This document shows positions 6,744-14,167 of a stretch of 17,007 nucleotides of DNA, piece by piece. A program made the translations under genes and the position numbers. Source of the stretch: Dehalococcoidia bacterium (GTDB lineage Bacteria; Chloroflexota; Dehalococcoidia; UBA3495); the NCBI GenBank assembly GCA_030753265.1, contig JASMCQ010000034.1, positions 1-17,007 on the forward strand, written 5' to 3'. Positions within the stretch are counted from its first letter, which is position 1. Each line of letters opens with the position of its first letter. Below the pieces are notes generated by a model that saw only the letters and a program-made list of their open reading frames with translations, did not search any database and was not told the DNA's origin.

Positions 6744-7934
6744 ATGGAAAAGTCTACCGCAGCGCTTCAGGGATTGAGGGTATTGGACCTGGGGCGGCAC
6801 CAGGCGGCCCCAAGGGCGGGCCACATCTTAGCGCGCCTGGGCGCTGAGGTCATCAAGATCGAACCGCCGGGAAACAACGAGACCCGCACCGGGGTGCCCA
6901 GGGTTCGCGGCCTGAGCACCCACTGGATTTGCATGAACGCCGGGAAGAAAAGCCTGGGTATCGACCTGCGGACCGAGGAAGGCAAGGAGATAATCCGGGG
7001 GCTGGTGAAAGTCTCGGACGTGTTCATCCAGAACTTCCGGGTGGGGATGATACAGCATATCGGCTTCGGCTACGACGTGCTCAAAGCCCTCAATCCACGA
7101 ATTATCATGCTCAACTGCTCCGCCTATGGGCAGACTGGGCCCAACAAAGACCTGATTGGCTGGGACACCGTGGGCCAGGCGATGAGCGGCCACATGTCGG
7201 TGACCGGCTACCCGGAAATGCCGCCGGTGCGCACCTTCTTCTCATTGGCCGACCGGACCACCGCCCTCCACGGCACCATCGGCGTACTCTCGGCCCTGCG
7301 CCAGCGGTCGATCACCGGAAGGGGCCAATCGATAGACGTGTGCCTGGCCGATTCCGGTTACACCTGGATGGAGGACACTCTCATCGCCTACCTGGCGGAG
7401 GGTATCGCGCCCCAGCGCCGCGGCAACCGGGGAAGGGGCGCCCCGATGAACAGCTATAAGACCAGCAACGGTTGGGTCTACGTTATCGCATCTCAAAAGA
7501 ACCAGTGGGAGCGCCTCTGCAAGCTCCTGAACAAGCCCGAATGGCTGGCGGACCCGGAGTTGCAAGAGGGTGACGGCAGGATGCGGAAGATAGAAATGCT
7601 GGACGCGGAGATCGAGAAGTGGACCCTCCAGCACACCTCGGAAGAGGTGGAGCGGCTGATGAACGAGGCGGAGATCACGTGCGCCGCCGTCAACGATATT
7701 CCGACGGCGGCCGAGAATCCCCAACTGTGGGGGCGGGAGCTGCTGGTGGAGGTGGACCACCCCTACGACGACGGCAAGGTCCTCGCTCCAGGTATGGCCA
7801 TCAAGCTGGGTAAGAGCGGGCATGTCATCGGCCCTCTATCCGCGCCCGGCCAGCACAACGAGGAAATCCTCACGGGTCTTCTGAATTACACCAAAGACGA
7901 CATGGACCGGATGAAAGAGGAAGGAGTCATCTAG
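6744..7934 (+). CDS. CaiB/BaiF family CoA-transferase, first tandem copy
   Basis: A 396-residue class III CoA-transferase, which moves coenzyme A between an acyl-CoA donor and a carboxylic acid through an aspartyl-CoA intermediate. The N-terminal strand-turn GLRVLDLGRHQAAPR is followed by LGAEVIKIEPPG, the CoA-binding core. The candidate catalytic Asp is D170 in FSLADRTTALHG, matching the position of Asp169 in formyl-CoA transferase. QAMSGHMSVTGYP, TGRGQSIDV and the C-terminal PLSAPGQHNEEIL are all typical. ATG 6744 follows GGAGGT (6734-6739); an upstream ATG at 6675 lacks a ribosome site. The next gene, 55 bases on, is a close paralogue. Family members form interlocked dimers, so these two could pair with each other. 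The acid substrate cannot be read from sequence. Confidence 0.94.
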   Translation: MEKSTAALQGLRVLDLGRHQAAPRAGHILARLGAEVIKIEPPGNNETRTGVPRVRGLSTHWICMNAGKKSLGIDLRTEEGKEIIRGLVKVSDVFIQNFRVGMIQHIGFGYDVLKALNPRIIMLNCSAYGQTGPNKDLIGWDTVGQAMSGHMSVTGYPEMPPVRTFFSLADRTTALHGTIGVLSALRQRSITGRGQSIDVCLADSGYTWMEDTLIAYLAEGIAPQRRGNRGRGAPMNSYKTSNGWVYVIASQKNQWERLCKLLNKPEWLADPELQEGDGRMRKIEMLDAEIEKWTLQHTSEEVERLMNEAEITCAAVNDIPTAAENPQLWGRELLVEVDHPYDDGKVLAPGMAIKLGKSGHVIGPLSAPGQHNEEILTGLLNYTKDDMDRMKEEGVI

Positions 7935-7989
7935 CGGCGGCTGGGCCTACCCATCCACCGTTTTCTACTGTCTACGAGGAGGTATCTTC

Positions 7990-9207
7990 ATGGCGGAAAT
8001 CAAATCAGCCCTCGAAGGAATAAGGGTGCTGGACCTGGGCCGGCACCAGGCCGCCCCGAGGGCCGCCCATATCATGGCCAGATTGGGCGCCGAGGTGATC
8101 AAGATAGAGCCCCGGGGCAACAACGAGACCCGCACCGCGCTGCCGAGGGTACGGGGCCTGAGCACCCACTGGATATCCATGAACGCCGGGAAGAAGAGCC
8201 TGAGCATGGACCTGAGGACCGATAAGGCCAAGGAGATTCTGCGGGAGCTGATAAAGGTCTCCGACGTGTTCATTCAGAATTTCCGTCCCGGCACCATCGC
8301 CAAGATGGGGTTCTCCTGGGATGTGCTTAACGCCCTTAACCCCCGAATCATCATGTGCAACATCTCAGCCTACGGCCAATACGGCCCCTTCAACGAGCGG
8401 GTCGGCCTGGATGTTGTCGGTCAGGCCATGAGCGGCCACATGTCGCTCACTGGTTACCCGGAAACACCCCCGGTGCGCAGTTTCTTCTCCCTGGTGGACC
8501 GCACCACCGCGCTCCACGGCGTCATCGGCGTGCTCGCCGCCCTGAATGCCAGGGAGCTTACCGGCGAGGGACAGACCGTGGACGTCTGTTTGGCGGACTC
8601 GGGCTATAGCTGGATGGAAGACACCCTCATCGGCTACCTGTCGGATGGCACCGTGCCCGAGCGCCGCGGCAACCGGGCTCGGGGCGGCCCGGCGAACACC
8701 TTCCTCACCAAGGACGGCTATATCCTGATTCTGGCGTCCAACAAGAATGTCTGGGAGCGGCTGTGCCGCCTCCTGAACAAGCCGGAATGGCTCGCGAACC
8801 CGGAATTGCAGACCCAGGACGGCCGAATCAAACACGTTGAGATGCTGGAGCGGGAGATAGGCGAATGGGTCAGCCAATACACCATCGACGAGGCGGCGAA
8901 GATCCTCAATAAGGCGGAAATAGCCTGTCAGCCGGTCAACGACATTCCTCGGGCTACTCAGGAAGCCCAACTCTGGGATCGAGGGCTCCTGTGGGAAGCA
9001 GAGCACCCCTACGACGGCGGCAAGGTCCACGTCCCCGGAATGGCCATAAAACTCAGCGATAGCAATCCGCCACAGGGGCCGCTATCCGCTCCGGGACAGC
9101 ACACGGAAGAACTCCTCACCGGCGTCCTCAAATACTCGCAAGAGGATGTCGAGCAGCTACACCAGGACAAGGTGGTATACAAGATACAGCCGGGTATTCC
9201 CGAATGA
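7990..9207 (+). CDS. CaiB/BaiF family CoA-transferase, second tandem copy
   Basis: A 405-residue class III CoA-transferase, paralogous to the gene just upstream: about 78 of the first 100 residues match by hand count, including GRHQAAPRA, LGAEVIKIEP and PRVRGLSTHWI. The candidate catalytic Asp is D170 (FSLVDRTTALHG). TGEGQTVDV, ERRGNRARGG and PLSAPGQHTEELL are also retained, so both copies look active. Start ATG 7990 follows GAGGAGGT (7976-7983) with six bases of spacing. The C-terminus extends about nine residues beyond its partner (YKIQPGIPE). With 55 bases between the genes and no terminator or promoter in the gap, they are probably co-transcribed. Duplication followed by retention of both copies suggests a heterodimer or related substrates. 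Confidence 0.94.
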   Translation: MAEIKSALEGIRVLDLGRHQAAPRAAHIMARLGAEVIKIEPRGNNETRTALPRVRGLSTHWISMNAGKKSLSMDLRTDKAKEILRELIKVSDVFIQNFRPGTIAKMGFSWDVLNALNPRIIMCNISAYGQYGPFNERVGLDVVGQAMSGHMSLTGYPETPPVRSFFSLVDRTTALHGVIGVLAALNARELTGEGQTVDVCLADSGYSWMEDTLIGYLSDGTVPERRGNRARGGPANTFLTKDGYILILASNKNVWERLCRLLNKPEWLANPELQTQDGRIKHVEMLEREIGEWVSQYTIDEAAKILNKAEIACQPVNDIPRATQEAQLWDRGLLWEAEHPYDGGKVHVPGMAIKLSDSNPPQGPLSAPGQHTEELLTGVLKYSQEDVEQLHQDKVVYKIQPGIPE

Positions 9208-9243
9208 GCTGACGTTTTCACCCGGGAGGGTCCTTTACCGTCG

Positions 9244-9276
9244 GCCCCGGCTTTTCGATTTTCGGAAGGCCGGGGC
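9244..9276 (+). terminator. Possible transcript-end hairpin after the CoA-transferase pair
   Basis: GCCCCGGC (9244-9251) pairs with GCCGGGGC (9269-9276), 37 bases after the stop. The 17-base loop is T-rich, but no T-run follows the stem, so intrinsic termination would be weak in the rightward direction. Confidence 0.35.
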
Positions 9277-9430
9277 AAGGCGGTCATGGCCTTTGGCGGA
9301 GGGTCTAGGCTGCTAAAAAAGACTGTCCGCCAGGCTCCTCTCAATGCTGATAATTGTCCTTCTTGGATATTGACCCAAGGGACGGGGGCAAGGCCATTGT
9401 CATTCTGAAGCGAAGGGAAGAATCTCGGTG

Positions 9431-9482
9431 TGACAGCGCTGAACTGCTCCTCGGAATGACAGTGCTGAACCGCTCCTCGGAA
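9431..9482 (+). repeat. 26-bp direct repeat pair, with a third partial copy at 9640-9659
   Basis: TGACAGCGCTGAACTGCTCC plus TCGGAA (9431-9456) is followed at once by a copy differing at two bases (9457-9482). The first 20 bases recur identically at 9640-9659. Flanking TCATTCTGAAGCGAAGGG and CTTCGGAATGACGG segments belong to the same dispersed family. Confidence 0.75.
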
Positions 9483-9793
9483 TCATTCATTCTGGTTGCC
9501 ACCAGCACCACGGCCGACGAAAATGGGAGTCATCCCGAGTCCTTCGCGGGAAGGAAGAGGGATCTGGGGAGGTGGAGGAGAAGCCCCAGCGCAAATGCCT
9601 AGCCGCTGCGGCTGGCGCGGCACGACACTTTCGTACCAATGACAGCGCTGAACTGCTCCCAGAAACGGTGGTGTCGGTTTGCTCGTGGAAATGGCGGCGT
9701 GGCTTCGCCCTTCGGAATGACGGTCTTGAGGCGAAGCTGTGAAAGCGGTCCCGCAGCCGATTACCGGTAGCCTTCCTCAGGGTCTGCAGTTCG

Positions 9794-11275
9794 CTACACC
9801 TTTCTGGTGGCGGCGTTCTCCCCGGCGATGCGGCCGAACGCGATGCACTCGCTGATGTTGCCGCCTCCGGCGTAGAGCAGGCCGAATATGGACCCAAACT
9901 CCCCGGCTGAATAGAGCCCGGCAATCGGATCGCCGTCCACGTTCAACACCTGGGCCTTTTCGTTGCGTTTTGCCCCTCCCTGGGTGTTCATCCCTCCCGG
10001 CCACATGCGAATGGCGTAGAAGGGCGGCGCGTCGAGGGGAGTCAGGTCACTCGCGTCGCGGCCGAAATCGGAATCGTGGCCCCTGGCGCAGTAGCTGTTG
10101 TAGGTTGAGATCGTCTTGCCGACGGTGTCTGAATCCATGCCAAGGGCGCCGGCCAGATCTCGAACCGTGTCCCCGACGGAAATCCAGCCCCGTTCCAGCT
10201 CCACCGAGTTGTCCTGGCTCCAGGCATAGGCCTGCATCGGTCCGGTGATGCCACTGCTCAAGACCGGCACCGGCCCCGCGCTCATCCGCTTCCGGTCGAA
10301 GATCAGGTAGCTGGGTACCCGGGGATAGTCCAGCTTCCGGCTATCGAAAAGCGCGGCTTCGTAGTACAGACCGTGGTTGCTGAACTCCTCACGGGTGAAC
10401 CGGCGGCCGTACTTGTCCACCATAATGAACCCGCAGGGCTGTTCGATGCGGCTTCGTCCCATCGACATGCTTATCGCCACCGGAAGCTCGGGAAACTTGG
10501 CTACGTACCGGCCCGACACGCTGTTCATGTGCCATAGTTGGGCTCCCACGTCCATGGACATGCGGACGCCATCTCCCGTCGCCGACTCGCTGCCGGCGAA
10601 ATGGGATGGGTAGACCCTAAGAAAGTTGAACTTCATCTCCTCGTCGAACTCAAACCCGCCCAGGGTCAGAATCACGCCCCTGGTGGCCCTGATGTTGATC
10701 TTCTTTCCCGGGTCCTCCCCGGTGGACGCCTGGACCCCCAACACCTCGCCTTTGACGCTCGTGAGGAGCTTGAGGGCGCTGGTAGAATACATCACCTCGA
10801 TGCCCTGGCCCTGGACCGCGTCCTTGAAGACCTTCATCATCCCAATTCCGGCATCGGGAAAACGGCAGACCCCGAAGCAATCGGCCCCCGGAAAGTCGTT
10901 CTCCGGCCTCCGGGCCGTCTCCGTTAAGGTCCCTCCGAGTCCTTCCACCCAGGTCTTGTTGAACAGCGCGTACTCGATATAGGCTTCAATCGGTTTATCT
11001 TCCGGCCAGCTGTTGGAAGGGGAATACAGAAGGCTGGTCTCCAGGTGGGACATGGCCCTGAAGTACTTCCGGGCTTCGCCGCGGTCGGAAAAATTCAGGA
11101 ACCCGCCGGCGGCCATGTGGCTGGTGGAGTAGTGCTTACCCTCCTCCTGTTTTTCGATGACCAGCGCCTCAACCCCCCTTTCCTGGACGGTCAGGGCTGC
11201 CGCGGCGCCGGCGGCGCCGTAGCCTACGATCAAGACCGCGGTCTCCCGGTCCCATTTGCCATCGATTATGAGCAT
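9794..11275 (-). CDS. FAD-dependent oxidoreductase, fumarate reductase flavoprotein / ketosteroid dehydrogenase-like
   Basis: A 493-residue flavoprotein of the FAD-binding-2 family, which includes fumarate reductase subunits and 3-ketosteroid dehydrogenases. The dinucleotide-binding turn is VLIVGYGAAG (GYGAAG at 18-23), ending in the acidic VIEKQ. VILTLGGFEFDEEM (about 201-214) is the second flavin-contact segment, and the C-terminus carries GLYSAGEFGSIFGLLYAGGG and GRIAGENAA, the closing FAD site. A capping substrate domain occupies roughly 230-400. Start ATG 11275 is chosen because GAGGAGT lies just upstream (11283-11289 on this map); an ATG at 11311 has none. No twin-arginine or Sec signal is visible, so it should be cytoplasmic. 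It lies 70 bases behind the CapA-like gene and is probably its operon partner. The substrate is unknown; desaturation or reduction of a CoA ester or cyclic ketone is possible. Confidence 0.92.
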   Translation of the reverse strand: MLIIDGKWDRETAVLIVGYGAAGAAAALTVQERGVEALVIEKQEEGKHYSTSHMAAGGFLNFSDRGEARKYFRAMSHLETSLLYSPSNSWPEDKPIEAYIEYALFNKTWVEGLGGTLTETARRPENDFPGADCFGVCRFPDAGIGMMKVFKDAVQGQGIEVMYSTSALKLLTSVKGEVLGVQASTGEDPGKKINIRATRGVILTLGGFEFDEEMKFNFLRVYPSHFAGSESATGDGVRMSMDVGAQLWHMNSVSGRYVAKFPELPVAISMSMGRSRIEQPCGFIMVDKYGRRFTREEFSNHGLYYEAALFDSRKLDYPRVPSYLIFDRKRMSAGPVPVLSSGITGPMQAYAWSQDNSVELERGWISVGDTVRDLAGALGMDSDTVGKTISTYNSYCARGHDSDFGRDASDLTPLDAPPFYAIRMWPGGMNTQGGAKRNEKAQVLNVDGDPIAGLYSAGEFGSIFGLLYAGGGNISECIAFGRIAGENAATRKV

Positions 11276-11345
11276 TCGTCCGACTCCTCGCGCTGCGGCG
11301 CTGTTTTCCATTTGCCGGTGGGCCGGGGACGGCCCGCACACCGGG

Positions 11346-12701
11346 TCAGCCGACGGTGATGACGCCCAATCCGTCCGCGATCTCGATAGTGGTCCCGAAG
11401 GGCTTGGACATGCTCTGGAACCGCTCCAGTATCTCTCTGGCCACCGCGCCCTGGGCCATGACCGGCCGCCCCCGCTGGCCCATGGGCAGCCCCATTCCTA
11501 GATCGATGGGATGCAGTTCGATGGTTTTGAGCCGCCCGGCCTCCCAGTTGGCCAGGGCCACGATGCTTTGCCAGTACACGGCCCCGACGTCCTGACCCCG
11601 GGTCTGTTTGCCGCTCCTAGCGTCATAGTAGTCCGCCGGGGTGGCTTCCCACCAGTCCAGCCCATACCTGGAGTAGGCGTCGGATGGTTGGAGCAGGACG
11701 GTGTCGTTCTGAAGGATGAAGTCGCCGATGCTGTAGAAGATGGGTTTGCCGTTGTAGATCTCGATGCCCTTGTCCCGGTGGGGGCCGTGGCCGATGAAGA
11801 CATCGGCGCCCGCGTCGATGACGGCATGGGCCAACTCGATCAGGTGGTCGGCGGGTTCCGACGAGGAGGCGCCATGGTAGCCGCAATGGAAGCTGAACAT
11901 GACCCAGTCGGCCATCCGGCGGGCGTCTCTCACATACTTGAGATTCTGCTTGAGGTCTTCCGGGTCCATCATGGTGGTCTGGCCATAGCCTTCGCCCACG
12001 CGGAACTTGGGGGGTGCGATCCGCCGGCTGGCCCCGAACCGGAAGAACTCGCCGGTATCGGCCCACTTCTCTTGAGGCCACCTTCCCTGGCGGCGGGCGA
12101 CCTTGCCCTGTTCCCAGCCTAGGGCCTCGCTGATGCGCTTGAGGTCGTTCATCGAGGCCTGGTCGATGGTGTAGGCCTCTTCCACGTGGATGAAGTTGAC
12201 GCCGGGCTTGCCCTTCATGTCGGGGCGCTGGTTCACCGCCTCGCCGCCGGGCACCTGAAGGTGGTCGCACGCCGCCAGGAGGGCAACGCGCCCCTTGGCC
12301 GTATCCACGTAGGCGGGGGCCCGGGCCAGCGCCAGGTTGGCGCCGGTACCCGCGTGGGGCAAGCCGAAGTCGTCGAAGTTCTCGATGTTGACCAGCACAC
12401 CGGTCTCACCGTAATCGTAGGCGTGGTTCATGGCGCAGGCCGCGATGTCGAATCCCGCCCACTGCAGCTCGCCGATCATGCTCGGCTCGGCCCGCATCCA
12501 GGTGCCGGGGTGTTCTATCCCCGGACAGCCTTCATAGTCGTGGAACAGCATCTCGGCGTTGGTGAAGCTCACGTCGGCATCGCGGAGCAGGTCAATAACC
12601 TTCAGGAAGCCCTCCTCGGTGAACGGAGAGAGGCTCCTCGTGATGAGGGACTCCCCGGTGAGCGCCATGGTAATGTCGTTGCTTTGCGAATCGTAGAGCA
12701 T
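11346..12701 (-). CDS. CapA-family metallophosphoesterase-like protein
   Basis: A 451-residue protein of the CapA/PGA_cap family, calcineurin-like phosphoesterases named after a poly-gamma-glutamate capsule protein but of uncertain function in most bacteria. Motif order fits: TMALTGESLI (E17 where the family usually has a metal-binding Asp), VSFTNAEM (N48, E50), ACAMNHAYDYG (N92, H93), FSFHCGYHG (H272), FIGHGPHRDKG (H305, H308) and FYSIGDF (D327, commonly Asn). Most metal ligands are kept. There is no signal peptide or membrane anchor, unlike capsule-linked CapA, so a cytoplasmic hydrolase is more likely. ATG 12701 follows AGGAGG (12706-12711 on this map). It is the first gene of an operon with the FAD oxidoreductase. 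A link to polyglutamate capsule is not supported, as no capB, capC or ligase gene is nearby. Confidence 0.9.
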   Translation of the reverse strand: MLYDSQSNDITMALTGESLITRSLSPFTEEGFLKVIDLLRDADVSFTNAEMLFHDYEGCPGIEHPGTWMRAEPSMIGELQWAGFDIAACAMNHAYDYGETGVLVNIENFDDFGLPHAGTGANLALARAPAYVDTAKGRVALLAACDHLQVPGGEAVNQRPDMKGKPGVNFIHVEEAYTIDQASMNDLKRISEALGWEQGKVARRQGRWPQEKWADTGEFFRFGASRRIAPPKFRVGEGYGQTTMMDPEDLKQNLKYVRDARRMADWVMFSFHCGYHGASSSEPADHLIELAHAVIDAGADVFIGHGPHRDKGIEIYNGKPIFYSIGDFILQNDTVLLQPSDAYSRYGLDWWEATPADYYDARSGKQTRGQDVGAVYWQSIVALANWEAGRLKTIELHPIDLGMGLPMGQRGRPVMAQGAVAREILERFQSMSKPFGTTIEIADGLGVITVG

Positions 12702-12792
12702 GATTCCTCCTCTCGGTTCGTGACGCCGCAATGCCGGTCGCGTGGCCGAGACCGGTACGCCGAATGGGCCGGTCCAACTCAGCGAATTCGCA

Positions 12793-12808
12793 TTGATCGG
12801 TCAATCAA
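12793..12808 (-). promoter_or_regulatory. Inverted repeat TTGAT-N6-ATCAA in the operon leader
   Basis: TTGAT (12793-12797) and ATCAA (12804-12808) are perfect inverted half-sites, about 17-32 bases downstream of the predicted start. Its position and symmetry suit a repressor site or a small leader structure. Confidence 0.4.
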
Positions 12809-12816
12809 CAGAAGCG

Positions 12817-12832
12817 CTGTCAATACCGACAG
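12817..12832 (-). promoter_or_regulatory. Operator-like palindrome CTGTC-N6-GACAG at the start site
   Basis: CTGTC (12817-12821) and GACAG (12828-12832) form a perfect 5-6-5 inverted repeat that touches the -10 element and covers the expected transcription start. A dimeric repressor bound here would block the promoter. No cognate regulator is proven. Confidence 0.45.
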
Positions 12833-12860
12833 TTATAGGCATGTCCCAACCTGTTGTCAA
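12832..12860 (-). promoter_or_regulatory. Consensus sigma70 promoter of the CapA-FAD operon
   Basis: On the minus strand a perfect TTGACA (-35, map 12855-12860) is followed after exactly 17 bases by TATAAC (-10, map 12832-12837). Transcription would start near 12825, giving a leader of about 120 bases to the CapA-like start. This is the closest match to consensus in the window. Confidence 0.75.
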
Positions 12861-13184
12861 CGCCGCCGGTCTGAATCGGGTCCGCTCGCCGCGGCCGGTG
12901 TAGCCGTGGGACGCCTCTTCGGGCGATGGGGCATGAGAGATGGGAAAGGCTGGGGCGCAGAGGTATGCCGGAGGAAGAACTAGGGGAAGAATGCTCGGAA
13001 GCTGCCGTCGGGTGCCGGAGTTGGGACTGGCCAGCCCGGTCCGAAGAGGTGTTCCGTGGACCGGCGAAGACTCGGCTAGTGGGTGGCCATCAGGCACAGC
13101 CGCCGGGGAGGGCACGATTGATGAGAACGGTGGGATTCACGGCGCTCGGCGGACGCTCGTCCACGGTGCCGGACGGAGAATCAT

Positions 13185-13221
13185 CGCCGGGCCGGACCGC
13201 GGCAAACGGACCGGCCCGGCG
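13185..13221. repeat. 11-bp perfect inverted repeat with 15-base loop
   Basis: CGCCGGGCCGG (13185-13195) and CCGGCCCGGCG (13211-13221) can form a very stable GC stem on either strand. No T-run follows. It lies downstream of the cupin gene, roughly 75-110 bases past its stop on the minus strand. Confidence 0.55.
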
Positions 13222-13254
13222 ACGCATGACTGGTCAGCCGCCAAGGGAGCAATT

Positions 13255-13271
13255 CTTGGTGCTTAACCAAG
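13255..13271 (-). terminator. Hairpin just downstream of the cupin gene
   Basis: On the minus strand CTTGGT-TAAGC-ACCAAG forms a 6-bp stem about 25 bases past the cupin stop, followed by AATTGCT rather than a true T-run. It may be a weak or factor-assisted transcript end. Confidence 0.35.
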
Positions 13272-13295
13272 TTAGATGCCAGCGATCGGACTCGC

Positions 13296-13604
13296 CTACG
13301 CCCCGTTCTTGCTCTCCACGACGATCGCGTAAACGTCCCGAGAGCCCACGTTTTCAACCTGGTGGGTCCACTCCTCGTGCCACATAACGTGCCCGTCGGG
13401 AATGTCCGCCTCCATGACCTCTCCGTTCGGGAGATGTATCTTAACCGCGCCGCCCTTGACGAAATAGGCGACCTCCGAGGGGTGTGAGTGTACCTCGTCC
13501 TTCTCGCCCGCCTTCAACGTCATCTCCAAAACCCTGACGTGGTCGTTCTCCAACAGTGTCTTGTAGTGTGCAGGGGACGCCTGGACCGGGTCTATGTACG
13601 TCAT
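13296..13604 (-). CDS. Small single-domain cupin protein
   Basis: A 102-residue cupin. The first conserved motif is EVHSHPSEVAYFVKGG, with metal-ligand candidates H39, H41 and E44; the second is GHVMWHEEWTHQVENVG, with H76 or H81 as the remaining ligand. That is a complete set for binding one divalent metal in a small beta barrel. Start ATG 13604 follows AGGAG (map 13610-13614). Proteins of this size act as dioxygenases, isomerases or ligand sensors, often as accessories to catabolic enzymes; nothing in the sequence fixes which. It is separated by about 600 bases from the CapA-FAD operon and by 60 bases from the ester-cyclase remnant upstream. A CATAAT (map 13634-13639) could be its -10, though the -35 is poor. 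Confidence 0.88.
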   Translation of the reverse strand: MTYIDPVQASPAHYKTLLENDHVRVLEMTLKAGEKDEVHSHPSEVAYFVKGGAVKIHLPNGEVMEADIPDGHVMWHEEWTHQVENVGSRDVYAIVVESKNGA

Positions 13605-14167
13605 GACTTCTCCTATTTTAGTGCCGGTTTTAGATTATGCGGTTGGTTCCGTGCGGTTTGTCGGCCTACTGCTCCGGTGCGGGAAGGACGCCCAGTTGCT
13701 GAATCATGCCGAATTGGTCCACCTCTTGCCACATCTCCGCGAACTCGCCCGTGGCAACCCGGAAGTAGTCGAACCCGGTGGCCGAGTTCTCTTCGAACAC
13801 GCCGGTATGTCCTTCGTACATGAAGTGTAAATGGCCCTGGTATAACGGAGGTCCATGGTGCGTTGGTGACCCAGCGTTGGCCCGTCGAGCGTGGAGTTAG
13901 CTCTGGTTTGCGGATCAGGCGCTGGAGTCCACCCCTCCTCCCCCGGCTTGATCGCAAACACTCGGCCGCCGCCAATCCGCGGTCTCGGGCCGGGTCCGAC
14001 GGTGCCCGTCCCAGGCCTTCGCTCTTGAACCGAGGATGCTGTCCTGGGTTTTTCAAGAGGAATCGGCCTTTGGAACGAGGCCCTATATCAATAGTCGGGT
14101 ATGCGACGCGCCATGAATAGGTGCAAACACATCAAAGATGCGAGGAACCGGGGCCAAACAGCAGGAT
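13605..14167. other. Intergenic region containing a gene remnant
   Basis: This 563-base gap holds the ester-cyclase remnant (13666-13896) and otherwise only GC-rich sequence. Beyond the end of the PAS-LuxR gene, on the minus strand, GGCCT...AAGGCC near 14070-14090 forms only a weak stem, so its terminator is not clear. Confidence 0.5.
13666..13896 (-). pseudogene. C-terminal remnant of a SnoaL-like ester cyclase
   Basis: A leftward frame of 76 codons, bounded by an in-frame TAA (13897-13899) and ending at TAG (13666-13668), has no proper start. Its distal half reads YEGHTGVF, then TGFDYFRVATGEFAEMW, then VDQFGMIQQLGVLPAPEQ. This is the closing segment of SnoaL-like polyketide-cyclase/ester-cyclase proteins (NTF2-like fold), where an HxGxF strand is followed by ..FRxxxGKxxExW..xDxxGxxQQLG. 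The stretch normally holding a 'PTGK' loop appears shortened, and the N-terminal half, with most of the pocket, is not found in any frame nearby. A short intact gene starting at an internal ATG (MYEGHTG) is possible but would be too small to fold as this family does. Family call by motif recognition. Confidence 0.65.

Larger units (their letters stand above)
9208..9793. other. Convergent intergenic region rich in repeats
   Basis: This 586-base gap separates the rightward CoA-transferase pair from the leftward CapA-FAD operon. I see no gene. It contains a GC-rich hairpin after the CoA-transferase stop, a pair of 26-bp direct repeats with a third partial copy, and fragments of TCATTCTGAAGCGAAGGG and TCATCCCGAGTCCTTCGCGG type dispersed repeats. 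Confidence 0.6.
12702..13295. other. Intergenic region holding the CapA-FAD operon control region
   Basis: I see no credible gene in this 594-base gap; frames on both strands are low-complexity, Arg/Gly/Pro-rich and match no family I know. The left third contains the promoter and palindromes of the leftward operon. The right part holds an 11-bp inverted repeat (13185-13221) and a hairpin just beyond the cupin gene (13255-13271). Confidence 0.6.

Noticed and set aside
9431..9659. CRISPR-like array
   Set aside because: The 26-bp units are directly adjacent or irregularly spaced, with no constant spacer length and no cas genes.
12926..13387. Rightward frames in the CapA-cupin gap
   Set aside because: Arg/Gly/Pro-rich with no ribosome site or family resemblance, and overlapping the cupin gene on the other strand.
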